Below, one piece after another: positions 1 through 8,160 of a stretch of 64,000 nucleotides of DNA. A model generated the notes under the pieces. It had not been told where the DNA came from. It worked only from the letters and a program-made list of their open reading frames with translations, and made no database searches. A program made the position numbers and the translations under genes. How positions within the stretch are numbered: the first letter of the stretch is position 1; each line of letters starts with the position of its first letter. The DNA comes from Chloroflexus sp. Y-396-1 (GTDB taxonomy: Bacteria; Chloroflexota; Chloroflexia; Chloroflexales; Chloroflexaceae), in the NCBI RefSeq assembly GCF_000516515.1, contig NZ_KI911784.1, forward strand, positions 4,068,633-4,132,632, given 5' to 3'.

Positions 1-100
1 CCACGCGGGCCCATGGCAAACCGCTGCGTTGCCGTAACACGAAAGCCAACACAAATACCCCAATCGCACTCAGAATCAGCGCAATACCTAACGCTATCAT
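1..100 (-). CDS. Membrane-anchored protein, N-terminal part (cut by window edge)
   Basis: Partial gene running off the window. It begins with ATG at 98-100 and 33 codons are visible. The N-terminus is one hydrophobic helix (MIALGIALILSAIGVFVLAF) followed by a basic stretch (LRQRSG), so it is a signal anchor or single membrane segment. The ATG overlaps the stop of the preceding gene as TGATG, which means translational coupling in the rseP cascade. By context it may carry the C-terminal part (possibly the PD-(D/E)XK nuclease core) of a Cas4-like protein whose N-terminal module is in the preceding gene; this is inference, because the informative part lies outside the window. Confidence 0.6.
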   Translation of the reverse strand, partial: MIALGIALILSAIGVFVLAFVLRQRSGLPWARV

Positions 101-324
101 CAGCTTGCCCAGATAAGCAGGCTAACGCCGCCGATCAGCAAGCCCAATCCGATCCAGAGGAGACGTTGGCTCGTTGCTACTAACCATCCATGCCGGATGT
201 GAGCGATTGTGCCGAGTTCACGACGCTCGACACCGGTCGGCTTGAGGCCAACGACCCGGCGTAGCCACCACGACCGCGCACAATAGTAGTACTCACCCAA
301 TTCACTGGCTCGAATGACATCCAT
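100..324 (-). CDS. Small membrane protein with Cas4/Dna2-like N-terminal motif
   Basis: A 74-residue protein. Residues 6-25 (ASELGEYYYCARSWWLRRVV) match the N-terminal signature of Cas4/Dna2-like PD-(D/E)XK proteins: an ASE.xxY.YC.R.WWL pattern with one cysteine, followed by a G...H..HG motif near residues 38-46. The end (about residues 55-72) is one hydrophobic transmembrane helix. There is no nuclease core, so it is either a stand-alone membrane piece or the front half of a split protein completed by the next gene. Its ATG overlaps the rseP stop (TGATG) and its own stop overlaps the next ATG the same way, giving a tightly coupled three-gene unit. Family assignment rests on motif resemblance only. 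Confidence 0.6.
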   Translation of the reverse strand: MDVIRASELGEYYYCARSWWLRRVVGLKPTGVERRELGTIAHIRHGWLVATSQRLLWIGLGLLIGGVSLLIWAS

Positions 325-1490
325 CAGCGACCAAAGATTGGTGTTCCCTGTACCGCGTTCAACACGTCATTGACCGTCAATAGCACCATCAAACCCATCA
401 GGGCCATAAACCCGAAAGCGTGTACCAGTGCCTCTTTTTCAGGCGGCAGTTTCTTACCACGTACCCATTCAATCAGTGCAAAGAGAATGTGACTCCCATC
501 AAGGGCCGGAATAGGTAACAGGTTCAAAATAAAGAGATTAAGACTCAGCACTGCCGTCAGCGACCAAAATGAAATAAAGCCATCAGGTTGTCGGATCACC
601 TCACCAGTTGCCCGCGCAATCCCAACTGGGCCAAGTGGTTCGCCAGTTGGAGGTGGTGTAGGGCTGAACAGACCAGCCAAAGCAGCCGGTAGATCGGCCA
701 GCATCATCACCATGCGTCCGGTCAGTTCGACGCTGTGCATAAAGCCGACGCCGATCGCAGCAAACGGGTTAACCCGCTGATTAACAACCGCAGCACCATA
801 ACTGAAACCAAAACCGGCGCTGAACTCACGGCCATCAGGAGCTGTCCAGGGGCCTGGGGTTACCGTTAACGTTACTTCAACACCATCACGAATGACTACT
901 GCTTCGATAGCACTTCCTACGCGGCGCTGAGCTATCTCACGAATGGTGTTTTCATTGCTAATGGGCTGACCATCAAGCCGGATCAGCTCATCACCAGCTT
1001 GAAACCCGGCAATTGCTGCCGGAGTGCCGGGATACACATTACTGATCTGCATGCGACCGGTTGGAGTAGGTACACCGACGGTCGCAAAGAGCACAGAAAA
1101 AATCGCTACTGCCAGAATAAAATTCATCAACGGCCCGGCCAGCATCACCGGAATTTTGCGCCAGGGTGGTGCGGCGGCCAAACTTCCGGTACCGTAAACT
1201 GCGTCTTTCTCGCCATCCATTCCGGCAAAGCGAACAAATCCACCCAGCGGGAGCCAGTTGAGCGTGTACTTAATCCCGTTTCGCTCGAAGAGAACCAGCG
1301 CCCGTGGGGGAAAGCCAATCCCGAACTCTTCGACCTTGATACCCATTCGTAATCCTACCCATAGATGGCCCAGCTCATGAACGAACACGAGCAAGCTGAG
1401 CATCAGTAGGAAGACGAGAACAGTCAATAACGGATCAAAAATGGTGATTGTAATCTGTTGCCAGACGTTATTTGCAGTTGTCATGAGCAT
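324..1490 (-). CDS. rseP: RseP/S2P-family intramembrane zinc metalloprotease
   Basis: Site-2 protease that cleaves transmembrane substrates within the membrane, classically anti-sigma factors. The zinc motif HELGH lies in VFVHELGHLWVG near the N-terminus; the second motif is NLLPIPALDGSHIL near the C-terminus (LDG supplies the third ligand). One PDZ domain lies between (around VSNVYPGTPAAIAGFQAGDEL), and four hydrophobic segments fit the family. Start: ATG at 1490 has GGAG six bases upstream; an in-frame TTG at 1502 is less likely. It is the first gene of a coupled cascade with two small genes. dxr, its common neighbour, is absent. Confidence 0.93.
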   Translation of the reverse strand: MLMTTANNVWQQITITIFDPLLTVLVFLLMLSLLVFVHELGHLWVGLRMGIKVEEFGIGFPPRALVLFERNGIKYTLNWLPLGGFVRFAGMDGEKDAVYGTGSLAAAPPWRKIPVMLAGPLMNFILAVAIFSVLFATVGVPTPTGRMQISNVYPGTPAAIAGFQAGDELIRLDGQPISNENTIREIAQRRVGSAIEAVVIRDGVEVTLTVTPGPWTAPDGREFSAGFGFSYGAAVVNQRVNPFAAIGVGFMHSVELTGRMVMMLADLPAALAGLFSPTPPPTGEPLGPVGIARATGEVIRQPDGFISFWSLTAVLSLNLFILNLLPIPALDGSHILFALIEWVRGKKLPPEKEALVHAFGFMALMGLMVLLTVNDVLNAVQGTPIFGR

Positions 1491-1524
1491 AGCACGCTCC
1501 AAAGAGGACGAGTAGAGTAATGAA

Positions 1525-1549
1525 GGCGACGAGCAGGTAGCTCGTCGCC
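1525..1549 (-). promoter_or_regulatory. Perfect hairpin in the rseP leader
   Basis: Inverted repeat GGCGACGAGC-AGGTA-GCTCGTCGCC, a 10-bp perfect stem with a 5-nt loop, about 35 nt upstream of the rseP start. If transcribed it would fold in the 5' leader. It has no T-run, so it is not a simple terminator. Function unknown. Confidence 0.5.
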
Positions 1550-1619
1550 GCTCGTATTCAAGAGTAGTGTACCGGATTGAAGCGGCTGAGTCAAGGGAAA
1601 TTACCGTAGCCTGGGAATT

Positions 1620-1669
1620 TTCAAAGGTTTCACCCTCCTTAGCAGAGGTGAGGAGAAAGAGAGAAGAAA
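1620..1669 (+). repeat. Dispersed intergenic repeat (CACC...GGTGAGGAGA family), variant copy
   Basis: About 50 bp of the form TTCAAAGGTTTCACC...AGCAGAGGTGAGGAGAAAGA. Related copies lie at 14666-14716 and 44184-44240, and inverted at 41364-41413. All are intergenic and combine a CACC/GGTG dyad with a purine-rich GAGGAGA tail. Confidence 0.5.
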
Positions 1670-1780
1670 CAGGTTCCTTACCTAATCCGCAATGTATGCC
1701 GAGTGATGCGGCTTCCCGTCCCGCCGTTGGTCTGTAGCACGCTCCCGTGATACTGTTGATCTGGTTCGTTACATCGCACG

Positions 1781-2125
1781 ATGCGGGCCGGGGGCCCGCG
1801 CATCCATCGTCTCAGGACGAATACGTCCTGAGACCGACGTTAAAGAATGGACATTGCGCGATGCGGGCCGGAGGGCCGCGCATCCATCGTCTTAGGACGA
1901 ATACGTCCTGAGACCGACGTTAAAGAAGGGACATTGTAGGATGCGGGCCGGGGGCCCGCGCATCCACCGTCTCAGGACGACTACGTCCTGAGACCGACGT
2001 TAAAGAAGGGACATTGTAGGATGCGGGCCGGGGGCCCGCGCATCCACCGTCTCAGGACGACTACGTCCTGAGACCGACGTTAAAGAAGGGACATTGTAGG
2101 ATGCGGACCGGGGCCCGCGCATCCA
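1781..2125. repeat. Tandem array of an 80-bp unit, each with two palindromes
   Basis: Four full units start at 1781, 1861, 1941 and 2021, with a partial fifth at 2101. Period is exactly 80 bp. Each unit holds a GC palindrome (GCGGGCC-GG-GGCCCGC type, within GATGCGGGCC...CGCATC) and a second perfect dyad, GTCTCAGGAC-6 nt-GTCCTGAGAC, then a spacer ACCGACGTTAAAGAAGGGACATTG. Units 3 and 4 are almost identical; units 1 and 2 show scattered substitutions. The array fills the gap between rseP and the glycosidase genes. There is no open frame. The GC palindrome recurs singly elsewhere in the window. Confidence 0.95.
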
Positions 2126-2219
2126 GGTGATCGTGTAGGTTGAGTGTCATCGTCAGCGGGTGAGTAATGTTCGTCAGTCAGCGTCGAACGTCACGGCAAT
2201 CATAGGTTCAGCTGAGCAA

Positions 2220-3641
2220 CTATGGTTGTCGCTTGAGATAGATATTCTCAAAACCAACATTGAACGTTGCTGTGCCGCCGCTGATCGTTGGCATGATCGG
2301 ATTACCGTCTCGACTATACGCTGCTATTACAGCGCTGGCCGGTAGTGAAATCTGCCGCGTTGTATTGTCAACCGACCAGATCACATCGAGCACGAAGCCG
2401 TTGCCACTGAATCGGTAGGCTTCGAGGTCCGCACCATAACTAATAGGTTGTGATTGTAAAGGTGTTCGCAACTCCAAAAGGCGCACGTTTAGATGTTTCA
2501 GAGCGTTAAATGCCAGACGAGGTTGCTGATTCGAGTCTAACAATCCAGCCTCTTGCCAGCCCGGACCTTCCAGTACATACCAGATGAAGGCATCAACCTG
2601 TGATGCAACAGACCGCACTACCATACGGACAATATGGTTTGCTTTTGAATCTTCATAAGCTCCTGATTGACAGGCGGTTCCCATCGAGGGATGACAACGC
2701 AAACCGGTTTCATTAAGGAATAGTGGTTTATTAATCCCGTAGCGTGCCATCACATCACGGAGAAAGCGAGCTTTTCCGATGACGTACCCGCCTCGACTAT
2801 TCCAGGTTTGCTGATCGCGATCAAAGTCAATTCCAGGCTGCGTATTGTTGAAGATAGGGTATGCATGGAATGCAACAATGTCGAAGCTGTTTGCAGCACC
2901 AGCACGTAATGCCCCCTCGAAAAAATTAAACGGCTTCGAGGGATCATTAGGTCGGGTCGTTGGCCGATCCAATAGCAAGCCTCCAAACACAATTTTCGCT
3001 CCAGGATCAGCAGCGCGAATTGCTGGCGCCACTACATTCAGCATCCTACCGTAACGTTCGCCACCGTAGTATTCTTCATTCAGATTCCCCCAACAGCCGT
3101 ATGGTGAATCGGCTAAAACCAAACTAGGATCAACGTCTGGTTCATTTCCCAGTTCCCAATAGCGAACGTAGAATGGAGCTTGGCTATACCTTGCAACCAA
3201 AGCACGCATGAAGTCAGCATATTTACTAAGATGTTGATCTTGAATAGGTGAACAACGATGAACAGCACCAGTTGCCCATTCTGGATAATCGTCTACGATA
3301 GCTATAACGTTCAACCCTAACTGGTTGGCTTTGCTGACAGCGTTCTCAAATTCCTGAAAGCTCTGTGCGCTAAAGCTTATCGGTGCGGTTGGAGTAGGTT
3401 GGGCATCACGCCAGCTAAGGATATTCAAGCGTACCCAAGAAGCGCGTAACTCACTGGCGCGATCAAAAACTGCTTGATTTGTAAGTGCATGCGTTTCAAA
3501 GCCAGTGGGTAATGTTCGGTGTGAGAAGATAGCTGGCACGAAAATGCGGTTAGGTTGCTGTAAGTTAGCGAATGAGGGTATGAAGTGGATAGTCATTAGC
3601 AGAGCAGTGATGGCAAGTAGACGTAAACTCTTGCTAGACAC
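2220..3641 (-). CDS. Secreted clan-A glycoside-hydrolase-like protein (copy 1)
   Basis: About 473 residues with a signal peptide (core LRLLAITALLMTIHFIPSFA). The start chosen is GTG at 3641, preceded by GGGAGG at 6 nt; the frame stays open to 3701 but with no better site. The body is a (beta/alpha)8-type sequence with clan GH-A hallmarks: acid/base Glu in WELGNEPDVDP (about residue 167) and a candidate nucleophile Glu in KPLFLNETGLRC (about 311), plus DDYPEWATG and FHAYPIF. GH39/GH5-like is plausible; the family is not settled. It is a paralogue of the gene at 3821-5275 (same order, most motifs identical), so a tandem duplication. Likely acts on extracellular or sheath polysaccharide; substrate unknown. 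Confidence 0.8.
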   Translation of the reverse strand: MSSKSLRLLAITALLMTIHFIPSFANLQQPNRIFVPAIFSHRTLPTGFETHALTNQAVFDRASELRASWVRLNILSWRDAQPTPTAPISFSAQSFQEFENAVSKANQLGLNVIAIVDDYPEWATGAVHRCSPIQDQHLSKYADFMRALVARYSQAPFYVRYWELGNEPDVDPSLVLADSPYGCWGNLNEEYYGGERYGRMLNVVAPAIRAADPGAKIVFGGLLLDRPTTRPNDPSKPFNFFEGALRAGAANSFDIVAFHAYPIFNNTQPGIDFDRDQQTWNSRGGYVIGKARFLRDVMARYGINKPLFLNETGLRCHPSMGTACQSGAYEDSKANHIVRMVVRSVASQVDAFIWYVLEGPGWQEAGLLDSNQQPRLAFNALKHLNVRLLELRTPLQSQPISYGADLEAYRFSGNGFVLDVIWSVDNTTRQISLPASAVIAAYSRDGNPIMPTISGGTATFNVGFENIYLKRQP

Positions 3642-3730
3642 AAATGGCCTCCCAATGAAAAACGCTGGTATCACTTTCTCGAAGCACTCCCAGGATAGCA
3701 AAGCTACAATGGTATGTCAAGCTGTTCGTT

Positions 3731-3803
3731 GATCGTTATTATCCGAACGATCCTCTCATGATGAGGAGGGAAGACACCATTTAACATAATATCGTCCCTC
3801 CTC
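3731..3803 (-). terminator. Hairpins between the two glycosidase paralogues
   Basis: Two dyads lie downstream of the upstream paralogue: GAGGAGGGA (3763-3771) pairs with TCCCTCCTC (3795-3803) over a 23-nt loop, and GATCGTT-8 nt-AACGATC spans 3731-3752. There is no long T-run, so termination is uncertain; they could equally stabilise the 3' end of the upstream transcript. Confidence 0.4.
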
Positions 3804-3820
3804 TGGGTTACGATCAAACG

Positions 3821-5275
3821 TTACGGTTTGCGCTTGAGATAGATATTCTCGAAGCCAACGTTCAGAACGACGTTACTACCTGAAGAGATTGGCGTAATCG
3901 AATTGCCATCACGGGTATAGGCAGCAATGAACATGCTTGATGGAAGATTTATCTGGCGCTGCGTACCATCAACCGACCAGATCACATCGAGCACAAACCC
4001 ATTCCCGCTGAATCGGTAGGATTCGATCCCACTGCCATAGCCGGTGAATGGTTGTGGGGGTATGCGTACTTCATTCAATCGCTCGATCGCGATTTTCATT
4101 GCGGTGAATGCCGGACGCGGCTGTTGAGTAGCATCCAGCAAGGCGGCTTGGCTCCACCCTGGTCCTTGTAGGGTATACCAGATATACGACTCTACGCCAG
4201 CGGCTATTGCCCGCATTGACGAGCGGATCAAATGGTTAGCTTTAGCCTGCTCGAAAACCACAGAGGCTGCTGCACACGAGCCAGAAATAGATACATAACG
4301 ATCCTCGCAGCGCAGACCGGTTTCATTGAGAAAGAGTGGCTTATTGATACCGTAGCGTTGCATTACCTCACGTAAGAACGTAATCTTGCCAAGGGTAGCG
4401 CCGCCACGTGATTGCCATCTACTCATAGCATTCATATCAAAGTCAAAATATGCACTATTCACACTGCTCCGTTCAAAAAAGATTAGATAAGTATGAAAGG
4501 CCAGTATATCAAAATAAGGACCAGCACCAGCACGCAGCGCACCTTCCAGGAAATTGAATGGCTTACCATCAGTGTTGGTTGGTCCGTTTTCCGGTCGGTC
4601 CAGCAACAAACCACCGAAGACCACCTTCGCCCCTGGGTCGGCAGCTCGAATGTGCGGTGTGACCCGCATTAACATTCGACCGTAGCGCTCGCCGCCGTAG
4701 TATTCATCCTCGATAACTCCCCAGCAACCGAAGGGAAAGTCTTCGCCAACTAGTCTGGGATCAACGTCTGGTTCATTACCCAGTTCCCAGTAGCGCACAA
4801 GGTACGGATACCGGCTATACTTTGCAACCACTGCTCGCACAAATGCTGCGAACTCATCGTGGTACTCGTCGAGTATAGCTGCACAGATATGATTACTTCC
4901 AGTGGCCCACGATGGATGATCGTCAATGATGGCCATGACCTGCAACCCAAGCTGATTCGCAGCTAATACCTCTTGCTCAAATCGCTGGAAGCTACTAGCG
5001 TTCCAGTTAATCGGACTGGTGGCGGTCGGCTGTGCCTCTCGCCAGCTCAGCGTATTCAAACGCACCCAGTGCGCATTAAGGTTGGCAGCTTGAGTTTTGA
5101 CGGCCGAATTGTAAAGCCAGCCAGTATTTGTCTCAAAGCCAAACGGTCGGATTGTGTTTGTTGCAACCAGGGGGAGGTAGATGGTGGAAATGCTTGTTGA
5201 AGGTTGTGCTGTTACGGGTAACACAACGACGATAAGCCATACTGCAAGCAAGACGAGAAGACGATGGCGGTGCAA
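3821..5275 (-). CDS. Secreted clan-A glycoside-hydrolase-like protein (copy 2)
   Basis: 484 residues starting at TTG (5275), with AGGAGG six bases upstream. Signal peptide: HRHRLLVLLAVWLIVVVLP followed by VTAQP. It shares the full architecture of its neighbour: VRLNTLSWREAQPT, IDDHPSWATG, WELGNEPDVDP (acid/base Glu), GGLLLDRP, FHTYLIF, KPLFLNETGLRC (nucleophile Glu), IWYTLQGPGW, and a C-terminal beta-rich part ending NVGFENIYLKRKP. The two genes are separated by about 180 bp. Export and lack of a membrane anchor suggest release to the surface or mat matrix. Exact GH family and substrate not determinable by eye. Confidence 0.8.
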   Translation of the reverse strand: MHRHRLLVLLAVWLIVVVLPVTAQPSTSISTIYLPLVATNTIRPFGFETNTGWLYNSAVKTQAANLNAHWVRLNTLSWREAQPTATSPINWNASSFQRFEQEVLAANQLGLQVMAIIDDHPSWATGSNHICAAILDEYHDEFAAFVRAVVAKYSRYPYLVRYWELGNEPDVDPRLVGEDFPFGCWGVIEDEYYGGERYGRMLMRVTPHIRAADPGAKVVFGGLLLDRPENGPTNTDGKPFNFLEGALRAGAGPYFDILAFHTYLIFFERSSVNSAYFDFDMNAMSRWQSRGGATLGKITFLREVMQRYGINKPLFLNETGLRCEDRYVSISGSCAAASVVFEQAKANHLIRSSMRAIAAGVESYIWYTLQGPGWSQAALLDATQQPRPAFTAMKIAIERLNEVRIPPQPFTGYGSGIESYRFSGNGFVLDVIWSVDGTQRQINLPSSMFIAAYTRDGNSITPISSGSNVVLNVGFENIYLKRKP

Positions 5276-5556
5276 TGAATTCCTCCTTTCAACGTTTTCA
5301 AGGCTGATAGTGAATAGCAGGTAACCAGGTTGTCAGACAAGTCTGCTGCTGTTCGACGTTTTGCAAATTACTCCCTTCGAATACTTCCCGCAGGTGGTCA
5401 TCGTCACCCTGCTTAATCATAGGCTTACGACCGTTAGACGATCAGATTTCAATACCGTTTGAGGTGATAATTAAGGAGTTGACGGTAGTAGCCATAGGAT
5501 GTCTCAAGTGTGTGTTGGTATTGTCACTTCATGGAGTTCGCGCTTCGTTCCATCCT

Positions 5557-5584
5557 ATGATACACATAGTAAACCAGACGTCAA
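5557..5584 (-). promoter_or_regulatory. Candidate sigma70-type promoter upstream of the glycosidase pair
   Basis: On the minus strand TTGACG is followed after 16 nt by TATCAT. It lies about 285 nt upstream of the TTG start at 5275, which would leave a long leader. Consensus match only. Confidence 0.35.
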
Positions 5585-5642
5585 GGGAATAGTTCCGGTA
5601 ACCGGTTAAACTTCTTAGCAAACTGGTTCTATTGCAAGCGAG

Positions 5643-5746
5643 TTATTTATGCTCCGTTGGACGAGACTGATCAAGCTTATTGAAGATCGGGCTAAGCTGC
5701 TCGGATAAGCTGTTTTTCACCGTTTCACTCAACCGTTTGTGGCTTC
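5643..5746 (-). pseudogene. Severed 3' end of the glycosyltransferase gene interrupted by IS copy 1
   Basis: If the IS (5750-6658) and one TAA target duplicate are removed, the frame of the gene at 6588-7883 continues through ...RLFRSHKRLSETVKNSL... for 33 more codons to a TAA at 5643-5645. This 3' piece is now cut off from its promoter and start. The exact frame match and clean target duplication show that the IS landed inside this gene. Confidence 0.85.
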
Positions 5747-5749
5747 TAA

Positions 5750-6658
5750 GAGCCTATCCGAAAAACTGGTATACTTATCGTATGAGCACTGAACCAACAC
5801 CCAAGCGCACGCGTGCGCGCCCACCAAACAACAAGACCACGACCGACTTTCGCATCTCGGACGACCTGTGGGCCGTGCTGGAACCGCTCCTGCCGGTCCG
5901 CGTGAACACCCATCGGTGTGGCGGCGGTCGTCCCCGCGTGTCCGATCGCCGCTGCGCCGACGCCATCTTTTACGTCCTCCGCACCGGCTGTCAGTGGGCG
6001 GCGTTAAACGCGACGGACCGGTGCCCCAAATCCACGGCGTATGATCGCTTTCGGGAGTGGGTCGCCGCTGGCGGGTTCCTGAAACGCTGGCAGGTCGGCG
6101 TCGAACAGTTTGATGAACTGAAAGGCATTGATTGGGACCGGCTGAGGATGGACGGGGCGATGACCACGGCGCCGCTAGGGGGAAAAACAACCGGCCCCCA
6201 TCCAACCGACCGCGGGCAAGCGGGCGTCAAGCGGTCGTTGCTGACCGAGGGGCATGGCGTCCCCATCGGCGTGGCGATTGATGGAGCCAATCGCCACGAT
6301 ATGAAACCGGTGCGTGAGACGATCGAGCGCATCGTCGTGGCGCGACCGGAGCCGACGGAGGAGCGACCGCACGGCATGTGCCTGGATAAAGGCTATGATG
6401 ATGCAGAAGTGCGCGCGACCTTGCGCGCCTTTGGCTTCACGGCGCACATTCGCAGTCGCGGCGAGGAAGCGAAGGAGAACGCACGTGAAGCGGGCAGGCG
6501 TGCGCGGCGCTGGGTGGTTGAGCGCAGCCACAGCTGGCGCAATCGGTTCCGTCGTTTGCTGATACGCTGGGAGAAAAAGCCTGAGCATTATCTTGCCTTC
6601 CTCCACTTCGCCTGTGGCTTGATTGCCTTGCGTGCTGCCGGGTTATTCGGATAGGCTC
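5750..6658 (+). mobile_element. IS5-family insertion sequence, copy 1 (909 bp)
   Basis: Terminal inverted repeats GAGCCTATCCGAA (5750-5762) and TTCGGATAGGCTC (6646-6658) are perfect over 13 bp. It is flanked by a TAA direct repeat (5747-5749 and 6659-6661), a TNA-type 3-bp target duplication. It carries one transposase gene whose stop lies inside the right repeat. Nearly identical copies are at 23193-24101 and 28254-29165. It is inserted in the 3' part of a glycosyltransferase gene. Confidence 0.95.
5782..6654 (+). CDS. IS5-family DDE transposase (copy 1, intact)
   Basis: 290 residues, start ATG at 5782, 20 nt after the left terminal repeat. It catalyses cut-and-paste or replicative movement of the element. 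An N-terminal helix-turn-helix region (DDLWAVLEPLLP, about 27-38) precedes the DDE domain: Asp124 in RMDGAMTTAP, Asp202 in LDKGYDDAEV, Glu247 in VERSHSWRNRFRRL, the standard IS5 signature. The frame also stays open upstream to 5680, but that stretch is host DNA. Copies 2 and 3 differ by only a few residues (for example Arg80/Leu, EEAK/AEAT/AEAK, LLIR/LLIP), so expansion is recent. Confidence 0.95.
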   Translation: MSTEPTPKRTRARPPNNKTTTDFRISDDLWAVLEPLLPVRVNTHRCGGGRPRVSDRRCADAIFYVLRTGCQWAALNATDRCPKSTAYDRFREWVAAGGFLKRWQVGVEQFDELKGIDWDRLRMDGAMTTAPLGGKTTGPHPTDRGQAGVKRSLLTEGHGVPIGVAIDGANRHDMKPVRETIERIVVARPEPTEERPHGMCLDKGYDDAEVRATLRAFGFTAHIRSRGEEAKENAREAGRRARRWVVERSHSWRNRFRRLLIRWEKKPEHYLAFLHFACGLIALRAAGLFG

Positions 6659-7883
6659 TAAACAAACGTTGTTTCAACCAATAGATAGTTGCAATCCAGG
6701 CAGGAAAACTAGATAGAATGATAATCCAATCTGCTTGTTGTGGAGGAAATAGGCTATAGATATGAGTCTCCAATATCAGTGTTGAATACGTTAACAACAT
6801 GTATCCGAAAGCTCCTAGAGTGTAAAATGCCAGAAATCGAACATCTCTGCTTAAGATTGCAAATGGTACAAGCCACATAAGATATTGTATGGAAAATGCA
6901 TGAGTTCCGGCAAAGAAAGCAAGAAGTATCGTTAGGATTCCTTCTTGTGGTATCTCTCGTCTTGCGCGCATTATCCAGACCAAACCCAGTATGCCGAGTG
7001 TTAAGTACCGACCATTCTCAATGAACCACAAAAATAAAAATTTGAGGTCTGGATTCAAAACTGCAAGCATACGAATAATGGAAGTGTAACCCCACACTCC
7101 CACGCCGTGGTTGTATCCGAGAGCACGGGTGAAAACATCTACTATATTTGATGGAAATAGGATTATATATAGGATAACGCCGGTGAGAGGAATTGTGAGG
7201 GTAGCAGAAAGAAAATAAGATTTCTTTCTCCAATCACTGATGCTCTTTACTAAAGAAAAGATAGCTAATACCGGCCAGCTTTTATCAAGAATTCCCAATC
7301 CTTGCCAAAGCCCCGCTATTAGTGGTGAGCGATCAAGCCAATAGATCGCAAGTAAGATACATAGAGTGGGAATAGCGTCGAACTGGCCATGATATGCAGA
7401 TACAAGAATAGCTATAGGATTTAGAGCATACAGCAGACCACTGTGAAGGGCGATCTCGGTTTGATTGCTGCGATGAAAGTACCTGAATAATATTATCGCT
7501 ATTCCCACGTCTGCTATGATGGGGGCCTGTTTCACAACTTTTACGAATGAAAGTTGGAAGTGTTCAGAAAACCACGCTGAAAAGGCCATCCAGTACATTT
7601 GTAGTGGTAAGTATGGATAACGCTTAACAAGGTCGGGATGACTGTAGACATCTCCACCCTGCAAAATGACACTACCTACCATGCGATATGAATCGATATC
7701 ATACATTGCCCCCATAGGTAACAGAATGCATGGTATTTGTCTGACTATAAAAGCAATAGAAGCGATAAATAGGCAAGCTGTTAGCGGTGATAATTTCTGT
7801 TTCTGCACAATGGGCCAGAATTGGAAATATGCTAGGAGTACAACTATCGCCCAAAGCACGCTGATGAGAAGAGGTATACTCAT
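6588..7883 (-). CDS. GT-C-type polytopic glycosyltransferase, C-terminus replaced by IS sequence
   Basis: A 431-residue polytopic membrane protein with about ten hydrophobic segments. The N-terminal loop carries an acidic MYDIDSYR motif and the core has SAYHGQFDAIPTLC, both typical of polyprenyl-phosphate-sugar-dependent GT-C enzymes (PIG-M/DUF2029-like mannosyltransferases). Likely transfers a sugar outside the membrane in glycan or glycolipid assembly. The last ~23 residues (from about RAYPNNPAARK to the stop at 6588) are translated from the right end of IS copy 1; the native tail is at 5643-5746. The region is AT-richer than the flanking housekeeping genes. It may still function, since only the tail is altered. 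Confidence 0.75.
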   Translation of the reverse strand: MSIPLLISVLWAIVVLLAYFQFWPIVQKQKLSPLTACLFIASIAFIVRQIPCILLPMGAMYDIDSYRMVGSVILQGGDVYSHPDLVKRYPYLPLQMYWMAFSAWFSEHFQLSFVKVVKQAPIIADVGIAIILFRYFHRSNQTEIALHSGLLYALNPIAILVSAYHGQFDAIPTLCILLAIYWLDRSPLIAGLWQGLGILDKSWPVLAIFSLVKSISDWRKKSYFLSATLTIPLTGVILYIILFPSNIVDVFTRALGYNHGVGVWGYTSIIRMLAVLNPDLKFLFLWFIENGRYLTLGILGLVWIMRARREIPQEGILTILLAFFAGTHAFSIQYLMWLVPFAILSRDVRFLAFYTLGAFGYMLLTYSTLILETHIYSLFPPQQADWIIILSSFPAWIATIYWLKQRLFRAYPNNPAARKAIKPQAKWRKAR

Positions 7884-8160
7884 AGTGATAACTCATCAAA
7901 CATAACATTCTTAGGTAGAAAAACAATGTCTAGAAAGCTTGTAGTCTCGGAGCGAAGCAATGAAACGGCTTCCATTCGGTGTGTCATTTCTACTTAAACA
8001 CCTATCAGTAAGATGGCGATCATCTGCGGGTATCTTTCGCTGTACTTCGTACTGAAGGGCAGTGGACGGTAGTGAATAGCGCTGAGTTGTGCACTATGCG
8101 AACGACGAATGCGGCTATTGTGATGGTGTGCACAGATTCCAAGGATTGACCGCTGTGGAT

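Noticed and set aside
1781-2125. CRISPR array
   Set aside because: The whole 80-bp unit repeats, including the part between palindromes, so there are no unique spacers, and no cas1/cas2 is nearby.
5680-5781. N-terminal extension of transposase copy 1 (start at 5680)
   Set aside because: This part is host DNA outside the IS left end and is not shared by the other copies; it is in fact the severed end of the glycosyltransferase read on the wrong strand.
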